In this document: positions 11,706-24,545 of the stretch, in pieces
Layout of the letters: each line of letters begins with the position of its first letter
Position numbering within the stretch: position 1 is the first letter of the stretch
Source: Antedon bifida
Lineage: Eukaryota; Echinodermata; Crinoidea; Comatulida; Antedonidae
NCBI GenBank assembly: GCA_963402885.1
Contig: OY727101.1
Coordinates: forward strand, 16,220,417-16,284,416
DNA length: 64,000 nucleotides
Direction: 5' to 3'
Program-made: the position numbers and the translations under genes
The notes under the pieces: model-generated
Told to the model about the DNA's origin: nothing
What the model saw: only the letters and a program-made list of their open reading frames with translations
Database searches by the model: none

Positions 11706-14700
11706 TGAGAAATGACAAGGTGAAATTAATAGTTTGAGTCCCTGGCCTGTCCTAAAATGTCATGATTTATCGCAGAATTTTAGTGGGGATTTTAGCTATA
11801 CTCGATGCAAAGCCTATCGCCGAGAGGGTCCTGGCTTTAAATCAATGAAACCTAGCCACGAGTGTTATCGCGAACAGAACATACATTTGTATAGAGTTCT
11901 GCGGTGTGAAGTCACAACGATAGATGGCGCTAAATTTATTCTTTAACTACAACTTGCTAGCCAACCAAAAAATGCGTTCAATGCTCCTATGTTGATAAAC
12001 TGTATAGATCTGCATTTCTATCAAATTATGTATGATTTTTTTAAACTTAAACTGTAGTTGAAGAATAAATAGATTAATAAAAACAATTATTTAGTGATCT
12101 TTTGAAATTTTAGTTTGTTTTTATTGAAAATTATTCAGTTTTAAAATGACTACTTCAATAAGCCTATTCCAAACCATTGGCTAGCAACCACGCACCTGAG
12201 CCGTTTCAGGTCTACTGTAATTGGTGTTCGGCTACCGTATTCCATTCCATTCGGGTCATGCTAATCTTCGCCCAGTAGGGTTTTATATAAAAATACATAA
12301 TATTTAATGTTATTGTGATATTTAATTCATTTAGTAGTAGTTTTATACATATTTTTAATATAAAATACTGAAGACCGCCCTCTGTGATAAGGATGTACAG
12401 TGTAGTAGGCCTAGCCCCTAAACTAGTAGTTATACAGGCAAGTTTCTGCTCTCCGTCTCGTCGTCCTTGCACATCTTGCCCGAAACGTCACCTCTTTAAT
12501 ACAAACAGTATGCATACGGCGTACGTTCACCAACACCTGCATAACCTGAGCCCAGATGTAAAACAACAAAATGCATCTTTTAAATATATATATTTATGCC
12601 TAGATAACATGTTTGTCATTTCACTTTACCTTGCAAAAGAAGAAACAATGAGTATTATCAGCAGCACCACAAACACACAAACAACATGCACTCGATTGAA
12701 GATATAAGAAACATTCACGTGTCGCGTGGTGGGTGCAATGAAGCGTGCAGTTGTTTTTGCAGAGAGATAGAATAAAACTCTACTAGCGCCCTCAAAACAA
12801 AATCAATTAAAAATGACTCAATCTCAAGAGTTTTAGGTAATTTTAAACATGTTGAAACAAACTTTTTTTCTGGAATTTTCTTACCGTTATTGTGTAAAAA
12901 TGTGTACTAAATAAAATGTAATGGTTTATCATATCACTATTTCATTTAAAACCAACCACAGGCCACCAACTGTTGGCAAGTATTAACAAATAAAATAATA
13001 TTATTACCATACATATAGCCCATGCCCCTTTTTATGTGTAGGCCTAAAGCATAGGATTTTTCTGTTGGTGGTGGTGGTCAACGATAGGGAGAGAGATTTA
13101 TAAATCAATCTCTCTTCCCTGGATCATTATTCCACCAAATTGGCCATAATATATCAAATTTGCATAAAGACCGTTGTTGTTAAATTTTACGATTGGAAAT
13201 TCCAAAAAGGATTGAACAATCAAGAACAAGTAAGTGCCATTTTTTTTTGTTTAACAATTGGATTTGAACATAAGCGCGCGCCCGCATATATCAGTGAGAC
13301 CTTTTTTGACATGGCCACCTGGATAAGTTTTTATTCGAAATTTTCTCATTTGTATAACTGATTTTTTTAAGCCCGTAGATTGAATTATAAACAATAAGTA
13401 AACCATGTATGGATGGCACCATAACCTCTTGTGAGCATTCAAAATAGAAGACCTTTATCATGATCAGGCCTATGCTTAGTCACATATGAATACGATTATT
13501 TATTAATTCGAATTCTCAGAGGCACAGACAAAAATATAAAAATATATATCTATTATACTGTAGCATAATGCAGAACATTGGCAAAAGGAAATATATATAT
13601 AAACATAAAAGTGACGGGATGATGTCAACATCTCTAAAAAGTGGTGAGCCAGTACCCTATGAAAGCATATAAAATAGGTGTTTCTTTAGCGCGCGACGTG
13701 TAGATACAGTATAGGTCTAAACAAGTTCAAAACAAAATTTAGACATCAGCACAGGTACATACAATTACACCACCCAGGTACATGAATGATAACTACTTTG
13801 TTAATGCCAGTTGTTAACGGAAAATAATTTAGTAGCAAACATTATAAAGGAGGATACTGACGTTGAATGTCGATTAAAGCCAGCTGTTACTAATTAAAAT
13901 GTATAATATGATGATTGATTAATAAATTAATAATTTTATTACGTATTGTTTTGTTTCATAAATGAAATTTATTCAACGTAAATTGATTCAGTAGGCATAA
14001 CAATGTCAAGGAATTTATTAAAAACATGTTTAAATAAAAATAAATATTTAGAGGATAATAATATGAAGATGTGGCCTCCGATTCAAGTGCTGAAATATAA
14101 TAAGCATCAGGGGACTTTTTTATAGTATAATTTCAGTGGGGAAACGCCATTATTACTCTCAAGCATCAGGGAAATTATGTAGATTATAAAAAACGTGTTT
14201 AGATTTTTAAATAATGATGTTTTGCCTTGTTAAGATCTTTTACTTTTGACTGCGAAATATAATGTAAGTTTAATAACTTTAGTTTTGGCCACACCATAAA
14301 TTGTGACTGTCGCCATTCCAAAGATAAAGTATCTCAAATAAATATATAAATTAACCGTTGGATTCTGAATAATATATAACAACGATTTAAAAAAAATGTA
14401 TAGTATAATAGGGTGGAATATTCAAGAAAAATTTATTGAACCACGTAGCTGTTAGTGCCGGTTAAGTGTATACAATAAAATGTGTGACGTGACTCATACA
14501 ATCATTAATTATTGTCCAATCAGCAGTCAGGCAGAGCGTCACGCATCTATTTTCTCCACTCAGGGAATTCCCCATGTATGACTATGCTATGCTATGACTA
14601 GCATTATTCTAACTTCTAGCTTATATTAAACCAAATTACCAGGTAGGACAGGTGCACGTGTATAGGTACAAACACAGAGTTATACTGTATATTCAGTTAC

Positions 14701-15656
14701 AAACGGTCGCGGCATATTCAAATACAGTAGGCCTATAAAGCTGTTTTTTTAAATTATTGTTTTTAAGGTAAGTTGTATTCACAATGTTTTATAGGAGATA
14801 TATGGCTGCTATACAGCTTTCAGAGGGTAGTAGCCTGTTAGTAGTAGGCCAGCATACAATACTGTTGATCAAACAGTATTTTTAGACAATTAAAACAACT
14901 ATAAGGCTACAGAGAATATTTAGGGCCTAGACCATAGGCCTACCGGTATTTCCAATAGTGTAGTTGTCAACATAGGCCACGCATAAGGCTCATATATACG
15001 CTAAATGTTTAATAACATTTATCACATGAGGTCTAGAATAATTTTCGTTTTGTTTATGTTTTAGAAGCGAAGTAGGCCTACTGTACAAAAAAGTTTATTT
15101 ACTGAGATCGGATTCTAGTAATTCATCTCAACTGTCAAAGCGTTGGGTAAGGATTGGACATAATTGTATTTTATCTATATTGATTCTCCATGGTGATTCA
15201 ATATGTATAAACCAAACATTTTAAGACCATATGCCCTATTATGCAATTTCGTATACGTTGGCATTTCTTCATACCGGATCGGACCGCTAAGCCTACAAAA
15301 AGCAAAGTTCAATGATAACACGATATAATATAGGATAAGCACAGTAATCAGTGTTGTAATGGCAAAGACTAGAATTCTAGATATTTCTGGATAAACCCAC
15401 TCCGAGTTTCTATCCTGAGACTGAGATAGATAGAAACTCTCTATTATTTTAAACAATCACGTTACGTGAATATCATGGTTACTAGATTAGTAACTATTGT
15501 TACGCATGGACGAGTGCATGACGTTCGTTGTCCCCACAACAAACATACAAACACGACTTTCACTGTGAGCCCACTTTTTTTTATGCGAAAATGTTTGATT
15601 AGAAATGTACGTCAAATGGATAACGTGTTTATAATGGGTTTCTTTCTTTGTTGTAG

Positions 15657-18600
15657 AACAAATCAATGGGTTCATTTCTAAGGACAAATGATCTATCATC
15701 AATTTCAACAACTTCGTCATACAACCTCACAAGACATGATTTACAAAAGAAAGGACATACATTACAATTTAAGGAGAATGTTAATGATGATTTGCAATGT
15801 AATCTATGCAAGTTACCTCTCCGTTTACCAACACAATCTTCATGTGGCTGTAGATACTGTGCATCATGTATTAAAAGATATTTGGAGTAAGTACACAATA
15901 CTCAAATTGAACGTACACGCGGCCGGCCCAATGTGTATTTTATCTATTTATTTCAACAATATTGATTATTATGTGGACGTCATCTAAGCTGAACGGAACA
16001 TTGTGTAGTAAAGTGTACTTGTGTGGTACACTACACCGCGGATGTTGGCCTAATTAAAACATCTTCCGTGCCCTAATAAAGTAACACTTCGATATCCTAG
16101 TCGTCATTTAACACTAGCTTCCTATACAGGACCGTCATTGATGGTTTCCTCCGTAAGTTTGTTTGTAAATTATTGTTAGTTAGTTACAAAATCCAAATGT
16201 TTAAAACTGAAAATGTAATCTACTCAAAGACTATACTTGATATTTTAACTTTCAACCAATCACATTTGAAACGTTTAAATTCATGGCACTCAACCACAAA
16301 CACTCATTTCGGCCACCACTCTTGTACTTTTCAATGATTTTATTATTTCTTCCTATTTTCATCATCAAATAGAAACCACAAGCCAGGAGATGTATTCACC
16401 TGCCCTTCTTGTAGCGAAACAATGGAATCTATGGAGATGGTCCCAGACTATAGAGTCAAGAAACAGCTCGACAAACGAATTGTTTACTGTCCTAACAATT
16501 TAGAGGGATGCCAAGCGGAGTTCCCTCTCAAAGACCATGATGCACATATAGATATCTGTGACTTTTCCATCGTCCAATGTCCTAACGCATCTAGTGGATG
16601 TGTGACGTCGTTGCGACGTAAGGACGTTCAGAAACACATCATGATAGACTGTGCGTTTCGACTTGCGCAGTGTGAACATTGTCAACAACGGTTTCCCATA
16701 CTAAAAATCAAGGTACGTAACTATGTAGGCCTACAGATATCGCCGACCGACCACGATGCCCGTTTTTAAAGTACTAAAGTGTTTAATTTTAGTTATTTAG
16801 CATTACTTACAAACTATATGTAATCCCTTTCTAGACTTTATATTGTAAATATTAGATCAAAGTATATAGGCTATATTTATTATTTTTGCTTAATTTAACA
16901 TATCAGTTATTTACTATATTCCAAATTTTCTTATTCAGATTTTTAATTCTCATTTAATTTATTTTATTTATAGGATTTTGTTTTTCTTAAACTTTACTGT
17001 TATTTTTGTATTTTATCTGTTCTGAGGGTCCCAAATGATCAGCAATTGCTGGATAGATCACCCTCATTAAATATGGTTCACATAAAATAAAATAAAGTTG
17101 CATCTTTGATAAGTCAGTCCGTGGACCACAATAAAAGTGTCATACCCGGTCCCTGACTCATAATACCTACCTGCGGGTAGCGGTTAGGTAGGTAGATCCC
17201 TACCTTTAATTATCAATTAAAATAACTCAATATTTATTAAAGATTATTAGGCTAATTTGCATTGCTATTTACAGAGTACAATCCGGTCGAGGTTATTGTG
17301 GTGGGGTTTTTACACTGCATCTATATGCAGAATATTGATCAGGTTTTACATTGAACAGCTCCTATAGATTAAATTGTTAAAATATTAATGAGAAACACAG
17401 AAAAGGCAAGGTTACCACAGTTGTGACAAAACGTAGATCATGAGTAATAATAATAGATAACCCTTTTTTACAGGAACATAAATTAACTTGTACATTTTTA
17501 CCAATACAATGTCCTAACAACTGCGGAAAGAAAATATCCCAATCAAAGGTAAACGTTTCTTCTTTTTGGTTTTCCGCCACAAATACTATATAGTATATTC
17601 CATCTTTTTGAAAAACGCAAACTTCAACATTTACCTTCTCCATTTATACTATCAGGTGATTTTGTATTCAACATATGTTTTGTGTGGTATTCAATAGATT
17701 TATTATTGCTATTATTTATAATGAGATCGAATGATGTTAGTAAATAGATCTTTCATTGACAAAATTATCTCGGGCGTGAAATACCGTAATAGTATTTGTG
17801 TTGTGACGTTCATCAAATGACGTAATGACATTGTAAACTTGTCAATGAGAGTGCTCACGTCATTAAAACAATTGACGTTCGTTTACAAATCGGAAACGGA
17901 TAGGTTCCTGTTCACCCACTCTAATTAACATTAACAACATTTTGAACTGTTACATAAAATAAACACATTGTTCCTTTACGGATGGATGCGATATAAATCG
18001 TACCTTTATTGGTTGAAGGTTTGCATGGCGAATGTTGATATAAAGTTTGCGGTACACCACGTGTAGGCCTATTAGTTCTGAAAAGAACTGTTGAGTTTCT
18101 CGACGTTTCGATCAATATGCTTTGATCGTCCTCAGGAGTGAGTTAGTTTAGAACTAATACACGTGGTGTACCGCAAACTTTATATCAACAATCGTACCTT
18201 TCCCACAATGATTGATGAATTATGCAGATAATGTTCATATGTTGAGCCCTATGTCTACAATTAAAGCAACAATGCTATAACAATAGGATGGGTTCGGCTG
18301 GGGCTTTTTTGTTTTCATTCTCATAGATTTTCTCATCTTCACCGTTTATGAGTTAATTAATTTATAGTATATTAGTGGGCAGATTTTTTGGTATATTAAA
18401 TGGGTTTAATACATTGTAGGGGCCCTCATGAGACAGGCTTTTGCTTGTAGTGCAGTTATTATTGTTAATATCTGAATAAATGTGTATGAATAAATAACCA
18501 TGTAAATGTCTAGTAAGTTGCTGGTCTAACCATAAAAACCATCTAAATATGTCTAATCAGCTTCAATTATGTTTTATAGATGGAAGAGCATATACTAAAT

Positions 18601-21600
18601 GATTGTGAAATGGTATTGAGAAATTGTAAATTCGCTGATAGTGGCTGTAAGTTTAAGGTAATGTATAATATTTGACATTCATCTTCAAACCAAATTGAAT
18701 GAAACTAATTTGTAAACCTAAAATATTGGTCATTTGATGTATAGAATGATTCAGAACCGAAGTCTGCACAATCATAACATCTGTGGTGATTAAGAATGGG
18801 ACTATTATTATTAGTGGTCTGCCATAATTAGTTTCTCAGAATAGTAAGAACATTAAAACCTGTTCGTGGTGGTGAAGACTTAGGGCGGACTTTGAAAACT
18901 TGGGGCGACTTTAAAAACTTGGGGGCGACTTTGAAAACTTGGGGGGCCACTTGAAAACGAGGGTGCGAGTTTGAATGTGAAGCTTACAACCAAAGTCTGT
19001 TATATGACAAAACTATGTCTAAAACCTGAAAGCTTTTACTTAAATTTATAATATAATTTATAAATGATGGAGTATTATGAAAGTTTTGATAAATATATTT
19101 CAACAATATTTATTGTAAAGGGTTTTAATTATGACATGGAAAAGCACATACACGATTCAACGTCAAAGCATTTGGAAATGGTGATGGTGGAAACGATCCA
19201 TTTGCGTTTGAAAGATGCAGAATCACAGAGGTACATCGCAGACCTAGAGAATCAGAATAGTGTTTTACAAGCAAAACAAGAAGAAATGGCTAAAAATGTA
19301 CAAGTACTAACTCAGAAATGTGAAGGAAATGCAGCGAGTATGCAGACACTTGAGGTAAGTACTCTACATTGCATTTCACCAGAATGAATGAACGCACGCA
19401 TTGGCCAATCAAGCCGCCATTTTCGATATATTCTTTTGTGATTGGTCAAATTACTTTGCCTCCAGAATAGGATTTCTCTACTACAAATTTCCCAGAAATG
19501 ATAAATAGAAATTCCATATAGAAATGGGCCTATTTCTGACTAAACTGTGATTAATTAATATTCATGTTTGAAAACGGATAATTTCTAGGTATTTACGTGC
19601 TGCGGTAAGTGGTTGGAAATTTCTAGAATTCTAAAACGATAAAAACATATCATTACGCTATAAATACAACCAACCGACAGAAATGGTTAATATTTAACAC
19701 GTAAACGGTATTTCAGCTGGTACTGTTTGGCTCAAACCGATTTTTTCCCAATTTTACTGGTTTGGAAATCTATCGGTTGCGAAACAGGCGCCAACACATA
19801 ATAACAAAACTAAAACCAGCCAAAATCAATTCACACAGAATGCAATTTTACTAAATATTACGTTTCCTGTTTCAATAAATCAATAATGGTTGAACTACTT
19901 TTCTTGCAGTTCATTCCACTTTTTTTTAAACATAAACTTTTTTTATGTTAGCATTCTCCAACAAGATAAAAGTCCCTGATAATGAAATAATACGTTTATG
20001 TTAGGATTGCGGATTGAGGCTGACAACATGTCTAAAGAATTGTCCGCAATATGACGTGATAAACTACTTGTATCGGAAAATAAGACAGGATAGCCAAGAC
20101 TTAAAAACCCTAAAGAGCATTTGAAATACCATCAAGAACCACTTACACTTCAAGTGCCGGACACAATTAACGTAACATAACGTAACTGGGGACAATTCTC
20201 TTAGAATCGTCTAATTTTAACCAATTGAAATATCTGATAACATTTTTTATTCTAGATTAGACTATTTTCCCTTTATTCTTATACGAAAATAGAAATCGTT
20301 CGTCGAAGGTCAACCATACTATTTCTATTTCCAATACAGTATATAAAACCCACCATCAGGGGACACTCCTATTTAGGATAATATACTCTCCGCTGAAACA
20401 AACGAGCGGCATGTTTTAATATACTACAGCCAAACCCTATTCAAGAGGCACCCCTAATTGTTGGGTTCCAAAGGTATCCCCTTATATAATAGGGTTCTAT
20501 TGTAAGCCCAACATTTATCGTATATCTATTTTTCTCTTGAAGAGTTCGTTATCAAGCCACTTAGAAAAAGTTAACAGAATCGATGAGAAGTTTAAATCGC
20601 TACCAGCGATCGATGACCTCAATGACATAAGGCTACTGATTGGTCCGTTGCAAGAAAACGTTCGTACGCTACGAGATAAAATGAGGGAAATCGAAAATTA
20701 CAATGGAACAGCTCCAGGTTTAGAGGGAAATAAAGGCCTCCAGCTCCGTAAGTCATTTTCAATTTGTCTACAATAATTATAGTAAAAGGCATATTAGATT
20801 TGCATGGAGTAAAGTAAGGTTTGCTGTATACTGCAGCGTGTTTCCAAAAACAAAATAAAGTAATGTTGTGTTGAGAATATTTTGGCGTTTCCTTTGCTAT
20901 GCAACTACAAACATCTATTTTTCTCTGGTAGAGATTCTCAACACTTGGCTTTATTTCCTTTTGGAAAAAACAGTGCGTATGTACATAATAATAATTATGA
21001 TCACTACTTCTTCTTCCTGAATAACCCTGACATAAATGGTTATGGTTGCAAACAATGTGTTTCCGTATTTTCCCCTATATACCCCCTGCAATTAGTACCC
21101 GGAACTAAATACCACACTAGTAACGTAATTGCCTTTATCGCACGTCGATTTGTCGAAAGTTATTATGCTAATCAGGGAAACGTCATTGTATGGAACAACG
21201 GGGTGCGATTCTTTTAAACGTTATTTATTATAATATTATTATTGTATTATTCTTATTTTTGGAAATTTGCCATGCCATAGTATTTAGTACATCCGGATAC
21301 TAACAATGAAAGAAATATCGTATCTAATGTTGAGATTGGCTCACTGTTCCAACTATAACGCAACGCATGGACGTATTCGAACTGCCGCTTGTCATTGGTT
21401 ATTGGTCAACTCGCGTTGAGTACGTCCTTGCGTTGCGTATCAAGCAGCCGTTTTCTATGCTTTATCGTCATCTCTGAAATGTACTATTACACTCAGCTGT
21501 ATGTAAAAGTGTATACTACGTGTTGAAAATCAAACTTTTTGGAACCCTTTCATATCATATTTAAACTCAATTATATACCGTAAGATACAATACAAAATAA

Positions 21601-22385
21601 ACAATTTGTAAGTTTAATTAAATACGTTCCTTCCTCAGATAACATTCATAGTCGACTTTCTCAAATGAATAAAGAAGTCACTATCCACGCAGCCCGCCTA
21701 GCCGAACAAGACATACGTATCCAACTAACCGAATGTGCCAGTCACGATGGCGTATTGCTGTGGAAGATAAACGACATCGACAGACGAATTAGAGACGCTA
21801 AGTTAAAACCAAATCATTCGCTCTACAGTCAGCCGTTTTACACAAGTAGGTACGGGTATAAAATGTGCGCCCGTGTCTATTTGAACGGCGACGGAATCGG
21901 CAAAGGAACTCACATGTCACTGTTCTTCGTGGTTATGAAAGGGGATTATGATGCTCTTCTACCATGGCCGTTCAAACAGAAGGTAAGACGTGATTAAATC
22001 GTTGCACTTCATCCACACCGTGGATGATCGACTTCATCCACACCGTGGAAGATGAATTTATACTCCTTAAGCTCTGTCTACACTATCAAACTTGAAGAAA
22101 TCGGTTTAGGAATTGTTAAAATGTCTCAAAATTAATTCAATCTTTTTTTCTTGAAAGGTAACTATGCTACTTTTGGACCAATCGCCAGAAAGACGTCACC
22201 TAGTCGATGCATTTCGACCGAACCCACAAAGTAGCAGTTTTCAACGCCCCGTTAAAGACATGAACATCGCATCGGGTTGTCCACAGTTTGTAGCTCTAGA
22301 CACGCTGGAGTCTACAGACACGTACCGTAAGGGTAATACGATGTATATCAAGATTGTTGTAGATTTACCTGACCCTTGTATATAA
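15657..22385 (+). CDS. TRAF3: TRAF3-like TNF receptor-associated factor (complete coding region)
   Basis: A cytoplasmic signalling adaptor and RING-type ubiquitin ligase acting below TNF-family and innate receptors. Exons: 15657-15886 (ATG 15666), 16373-16712, 17474-17548, 18580-18657, 19121-19354, 20543-20747, 21639-21982, 22158-22385 (stop TAA). Phases agree and give 574 residues, close to vertebrate TRAF3. A RING lies at residues 45-87, followed by TRAF-type zinc fingers (pattern C-x(4-6)-C-x11-H-x3-C) in exons 2-4. Coiled coil spans exons 5-6. The C-terminal TRAF/MATH domain includes SLYSQPFYTSRYGYKMCARV, YDALLPWPFKQKV, MNIASGCPQFV and the end VVDLPDPCI. These match TRAF3 more closely than TRAF2 or TRAF6. 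The ligand usually His in the RING is Cys62. The acceptor at 15655-15656 shows an untranslated upstream exon. An ancestral TRAF3/5-type gene is the alternative label. Confidence 0.94.
17018..17098 (+). repeat. SINE tail fragment
   Basis: CTGAGGGTCCC, AATGATCAGCAATTGCTGGA and CACCCTCATTAAATATGG match the 3' ends of the SINEs at 5161-5415 and 61743-61994. The tRNA head is missing, as in a 5'-truncated insertion. It ends in an A-rich (AAAATAA) tail. Confidence 0.85.
18031..18190. mobile_element. Inverted repeat element, probable Penelope-like element terminal fragment
   Basis: The left arm (18031-18079) and right arm (18151-18190) are inverted copies: GATATAAAGTTTGCGGTACA against TGTACCGCAAACTTTATATC, then CCACGTGT against ACACGTGG and ATTAGTTC against GAACTAAT. 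Apart from a 6-base GGCCTA block in the left arm only, they match throughout. The loop of about 70 bp carries a hammerhead-like core on the minus strand. Terminal repeats of Penelope-like retroelements are known to carry such ribozymes. No reverse transcriptase remains. It lies in a TRAF-like gene intron. Confidence 0.7.
18099..18138 (-). ncRNA. Hammerhead-ribozyme-like motif (Penelope type)
   Basis: Read on the minus strand, 18135-18129 is CTGAGGA (the CUGANGA box). Next comes a hairpin with arms GATCAA/TTGATC around AGCATA (stem II), then 18109-18102 GAAACGTC, which is the GAAA box with a minimal ACGU stem III and the GUC cleavage triplet. GAG after the cleavage site can pair with CTC before CUGA to start stem I. 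This order and the palindromic ACGU are typical of hammerheads in Penelope-like elements. One C-C mismatch sits at the base of stem II. Activity is untested. Confidence 0.62.
18878..18975. repeat. Tandem repeat, about 21 bp x 5
   Basis: Units of the form ACTTGGGGGCGACTTTGAAA with G-run length variation, in a TRAF-like gene intron. Confidence 0.8.
20933..21217 (+). other. Unexplained open frame in a TRAF-like gene intron
   Basis: An open frame of about 95 codons after an acceptor-like CTCTGGTAG, ending TTCTTTTAA at 21217. Its codon use looks protein-like and it has aromatic-rich composition (DHYFFFLNNPDINGYG, VIVWNNGVRFF). It cannot be spliced in frame to the preceding TRAF-like exon, which leaves one base where this frame needs two. 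I recognise no family. A domesticated or decayed fragment, or chance, are all possible. Confidence 0.25.
22067..22097. mobile_element. MITE family A, terminal fragment
   Basis: Only one terminal repeat, TTAAGCTCTGTCTACACTAT, remains, between the last two exons of the TRAF-like gene. Just upstream, 22009-22050 holds ACTTCATCCACACCGTGGA twice. Confidence 0.75.
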
Positions 22386-22703
22386 TATGTATAGCTACTT
22401 TCAGAGTTAACATATAGCCAACAGAAAATAACTCTGCAACGAAATGAAAATGGATTAAGTCACTTTGTGCGTGTAAGTGTGAACACATATTATAATACTC
22501 TAAAAATACTAATTACGATTTTTAACGTTTTCACAGTTGATATTTAAAGCATGTTCTATAAAGTTTCTGATTATTGTATATATTAACAAACAATTATATA
22601 TTTTGTTTCATAGAAATTATTTTTAGTTTTATAGAATTTTCATTCCATTACTTTTAGTTATAGTCTGTTATGGTTCATTAACATTTATTCAACGCATGAT
22701 ATT

Positions 22704-22709
22704 AATAAA
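22704..22709 (+). terminator. Possible poly(A) signal, TRAF-like gene
   Basis: AATAAA about 320 bp after the stop codon. It is the first good hexamer seen, but AT-rich context makes chance matches common. Confidence 0.4.
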
Positions 22710-23024
22710 CGTGATGCAAATATTAGATATTAAATATAATAATACACCTGGTTTTCCAGGCCTACTTGAGTGAAAGGTTTAAGCGGCTGTTATCTTTTCA
22801 TTCAACGTGGCATGATTTGCTTCCACTGAAATAAAATAACCCATCGTCTATTTTTAACAATGACGTTATGCAATTTGTTATCTCAATGATCATTAATAAG
22901 CCCTATCTTAATAATGTGAGCTACAAAGTCCACATAAAAAAAACTGTTAAAATCATATACGGGACCCCAATGCACCATTTTTAAAACTTAGTTTTAATTT
23001 CACTTATTGGTGGAGGCTACGTAG

Positions 23025-23098
23025 AACGCAAGTAATTTAACGAATCACAGGCCACAATTCAATGATCCGTCATTGTGATTGGTCAAATTACTTGCGTT
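23025..23098. repeat. Foldback element with 25-bp arms
   Basis: AACGCAAGTAATTTAACGAA and its inverted partner ATTGGTCAAATTACTTGCGTT flank 24 bp. The motif GTGATTGGTCAAATTACTT also occurs at about 19437-19455, and a related inverted pair (CGCAACGCATGGACGTA / TACGTCCTTGCGTTGCG) lies at 21360-21438. Confidence 0.75.
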
Positions 23099-24008
23099 GC
23101 ATGCTAGTTAGAACCATAGCTTAAATATTAACAAACGCAGCCCACTATAATATTAACTTATCGTGTATAGCATAAATGATTGAACAAGCGCCCGTTGAGG
23201 CGGACATTTTTAAGTGTGTGCGCTTATCTTCAATTGTGGCGTGAGGCTAGTTCCAATAGTAGGCCTACTGTGATTTATTATTAATATGGGGTTTCGTTAA
23301 AGTCATGTCAGGAAGTTCCTACATGTTAACAAAAAATAACTTCAGATTTGTTATAATAAATGTATTTCAAACGGACAATTAAAACATTATTTCTATACCC
23401 TCTCACACACACAAACACTTGCAAGAACGCTTATTTAAAATTAAGTAAAAACGAAATTTATCGGGATGTACGAAAAAGCGGTGTTAATTCAATGCGCCAG
23501 AATAGGACAAGATGGCCGACCAAACTTTGTTTGTCCCCAGCGCAGTCGGTAGCCAGGAAACGTGACGTCACACTTTTTCTCCAAATTATTCGACTGTGGT
23601 GTTTAATTGATTAAGGCGCTTATTCAATCATTTTACGCAATACAACGGTACCGCCCGGTACAATTTCTAATTGATTTAGTTATGTTTATTTCTTCAGGGT
23701 TTTATTATAAATAACAAAGTCAATTGTTTGATATCATGCAATTCTATGGTAACATATTATAATAGGCGCCCTTGTTGAAAAGTCTGGCATATATCATGGA
23801 GAGATAACTTATTTCTCCATGTATATATTATATTAACACACAAAACATACAAAATTAAAGATTGAAAATGATGACTGAATCGACCGAGCGTCAATATTTT
23901 TCCGATATGATTTTTACGGAATCTTTCGATCCTTTTTAATTAGCCATAGCTACAATAATACAAAAAAATGTATATCTATAGAAAATACCTGAGCTGATAT
24001 TTAATTAA

Positions 24009-24545
24009 TTGACTTTTAACTATCTCTAATCTGTATATAAAAAAACCCGGTCACACGGAGTTTTCATGGGAAAACCTGTGCATATATAATCTCATCAAAT
24101 GTTATCTAGTAACTCTAATAATGTTATACTAATATTTATTATATATTGCCTTATATTACACCATGTACTAACACCCATAGATACTTATAAATATGTATGC
24201 AAAATTTACTATGTATAAAACTTTCCGTACTAATATTTTTCTAATAATTGTGTTGTACTATTGTATCAGTCAACAGAGATAGACTAATTGGCTTTTAACC
24301 ATCTCTAATTTCTATATAAAGAACCCCGGTCACACGAGTTTTCATGGAGAAACCTATGTATATATTAATCTCATCTAATATGTATCTAATAAATCTAGCC
24401 TAATAATGTAATAATATTTATTATATATTGCACCATGTACTAACACCCATAGTATAGATACTTATAAATATGTGTGAAAAATTACTATGTATAAAACTTT
24501 CCGTACTAATATTTTTCTAAAAATTGTGTTGTACTATTATGTTGT
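24009..24545. repeat. Direct duplication, about 279 bp x 2
   Basis: Both units run from TTTTAACTATCTCTAAT, through CCGGTCACACGAGTTTTCATG and CACCATGTACTAACACCCAT, to AAACTTTCCGTACTAATATT. A few small indels separate them. AT-rich and non-coding. Confidence 0.9.

Larger units (their letters stand above)
7215..15656. other. Gene-free stretch between PC and TRAF-like gene (diverging)
   Basis: I see no supported coding exon here. The first exons and promoters of PC (minus) and of the TRAF-like gene (plus) must lie here or beyond, because both genes begin with an acceptor in the 5' UTR. A consensus donor AAG|GTAAGT at about 14766/14767 could end the TRAF-like leader exon, but no homology supports it. 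The rest is AT-rich DNA with a poly-C run at about 7439-7452, two MITEs, a 102-bp duplication, a tRNA-like relic and a short hairpin at 13087-13121. Confidence 0.6.

Noticed and set aside
12212..12707. Overlapping open frames on both strands as genes
   Set aside because: No conserved motif or paired splice sites; a short GC-richer stretch only.
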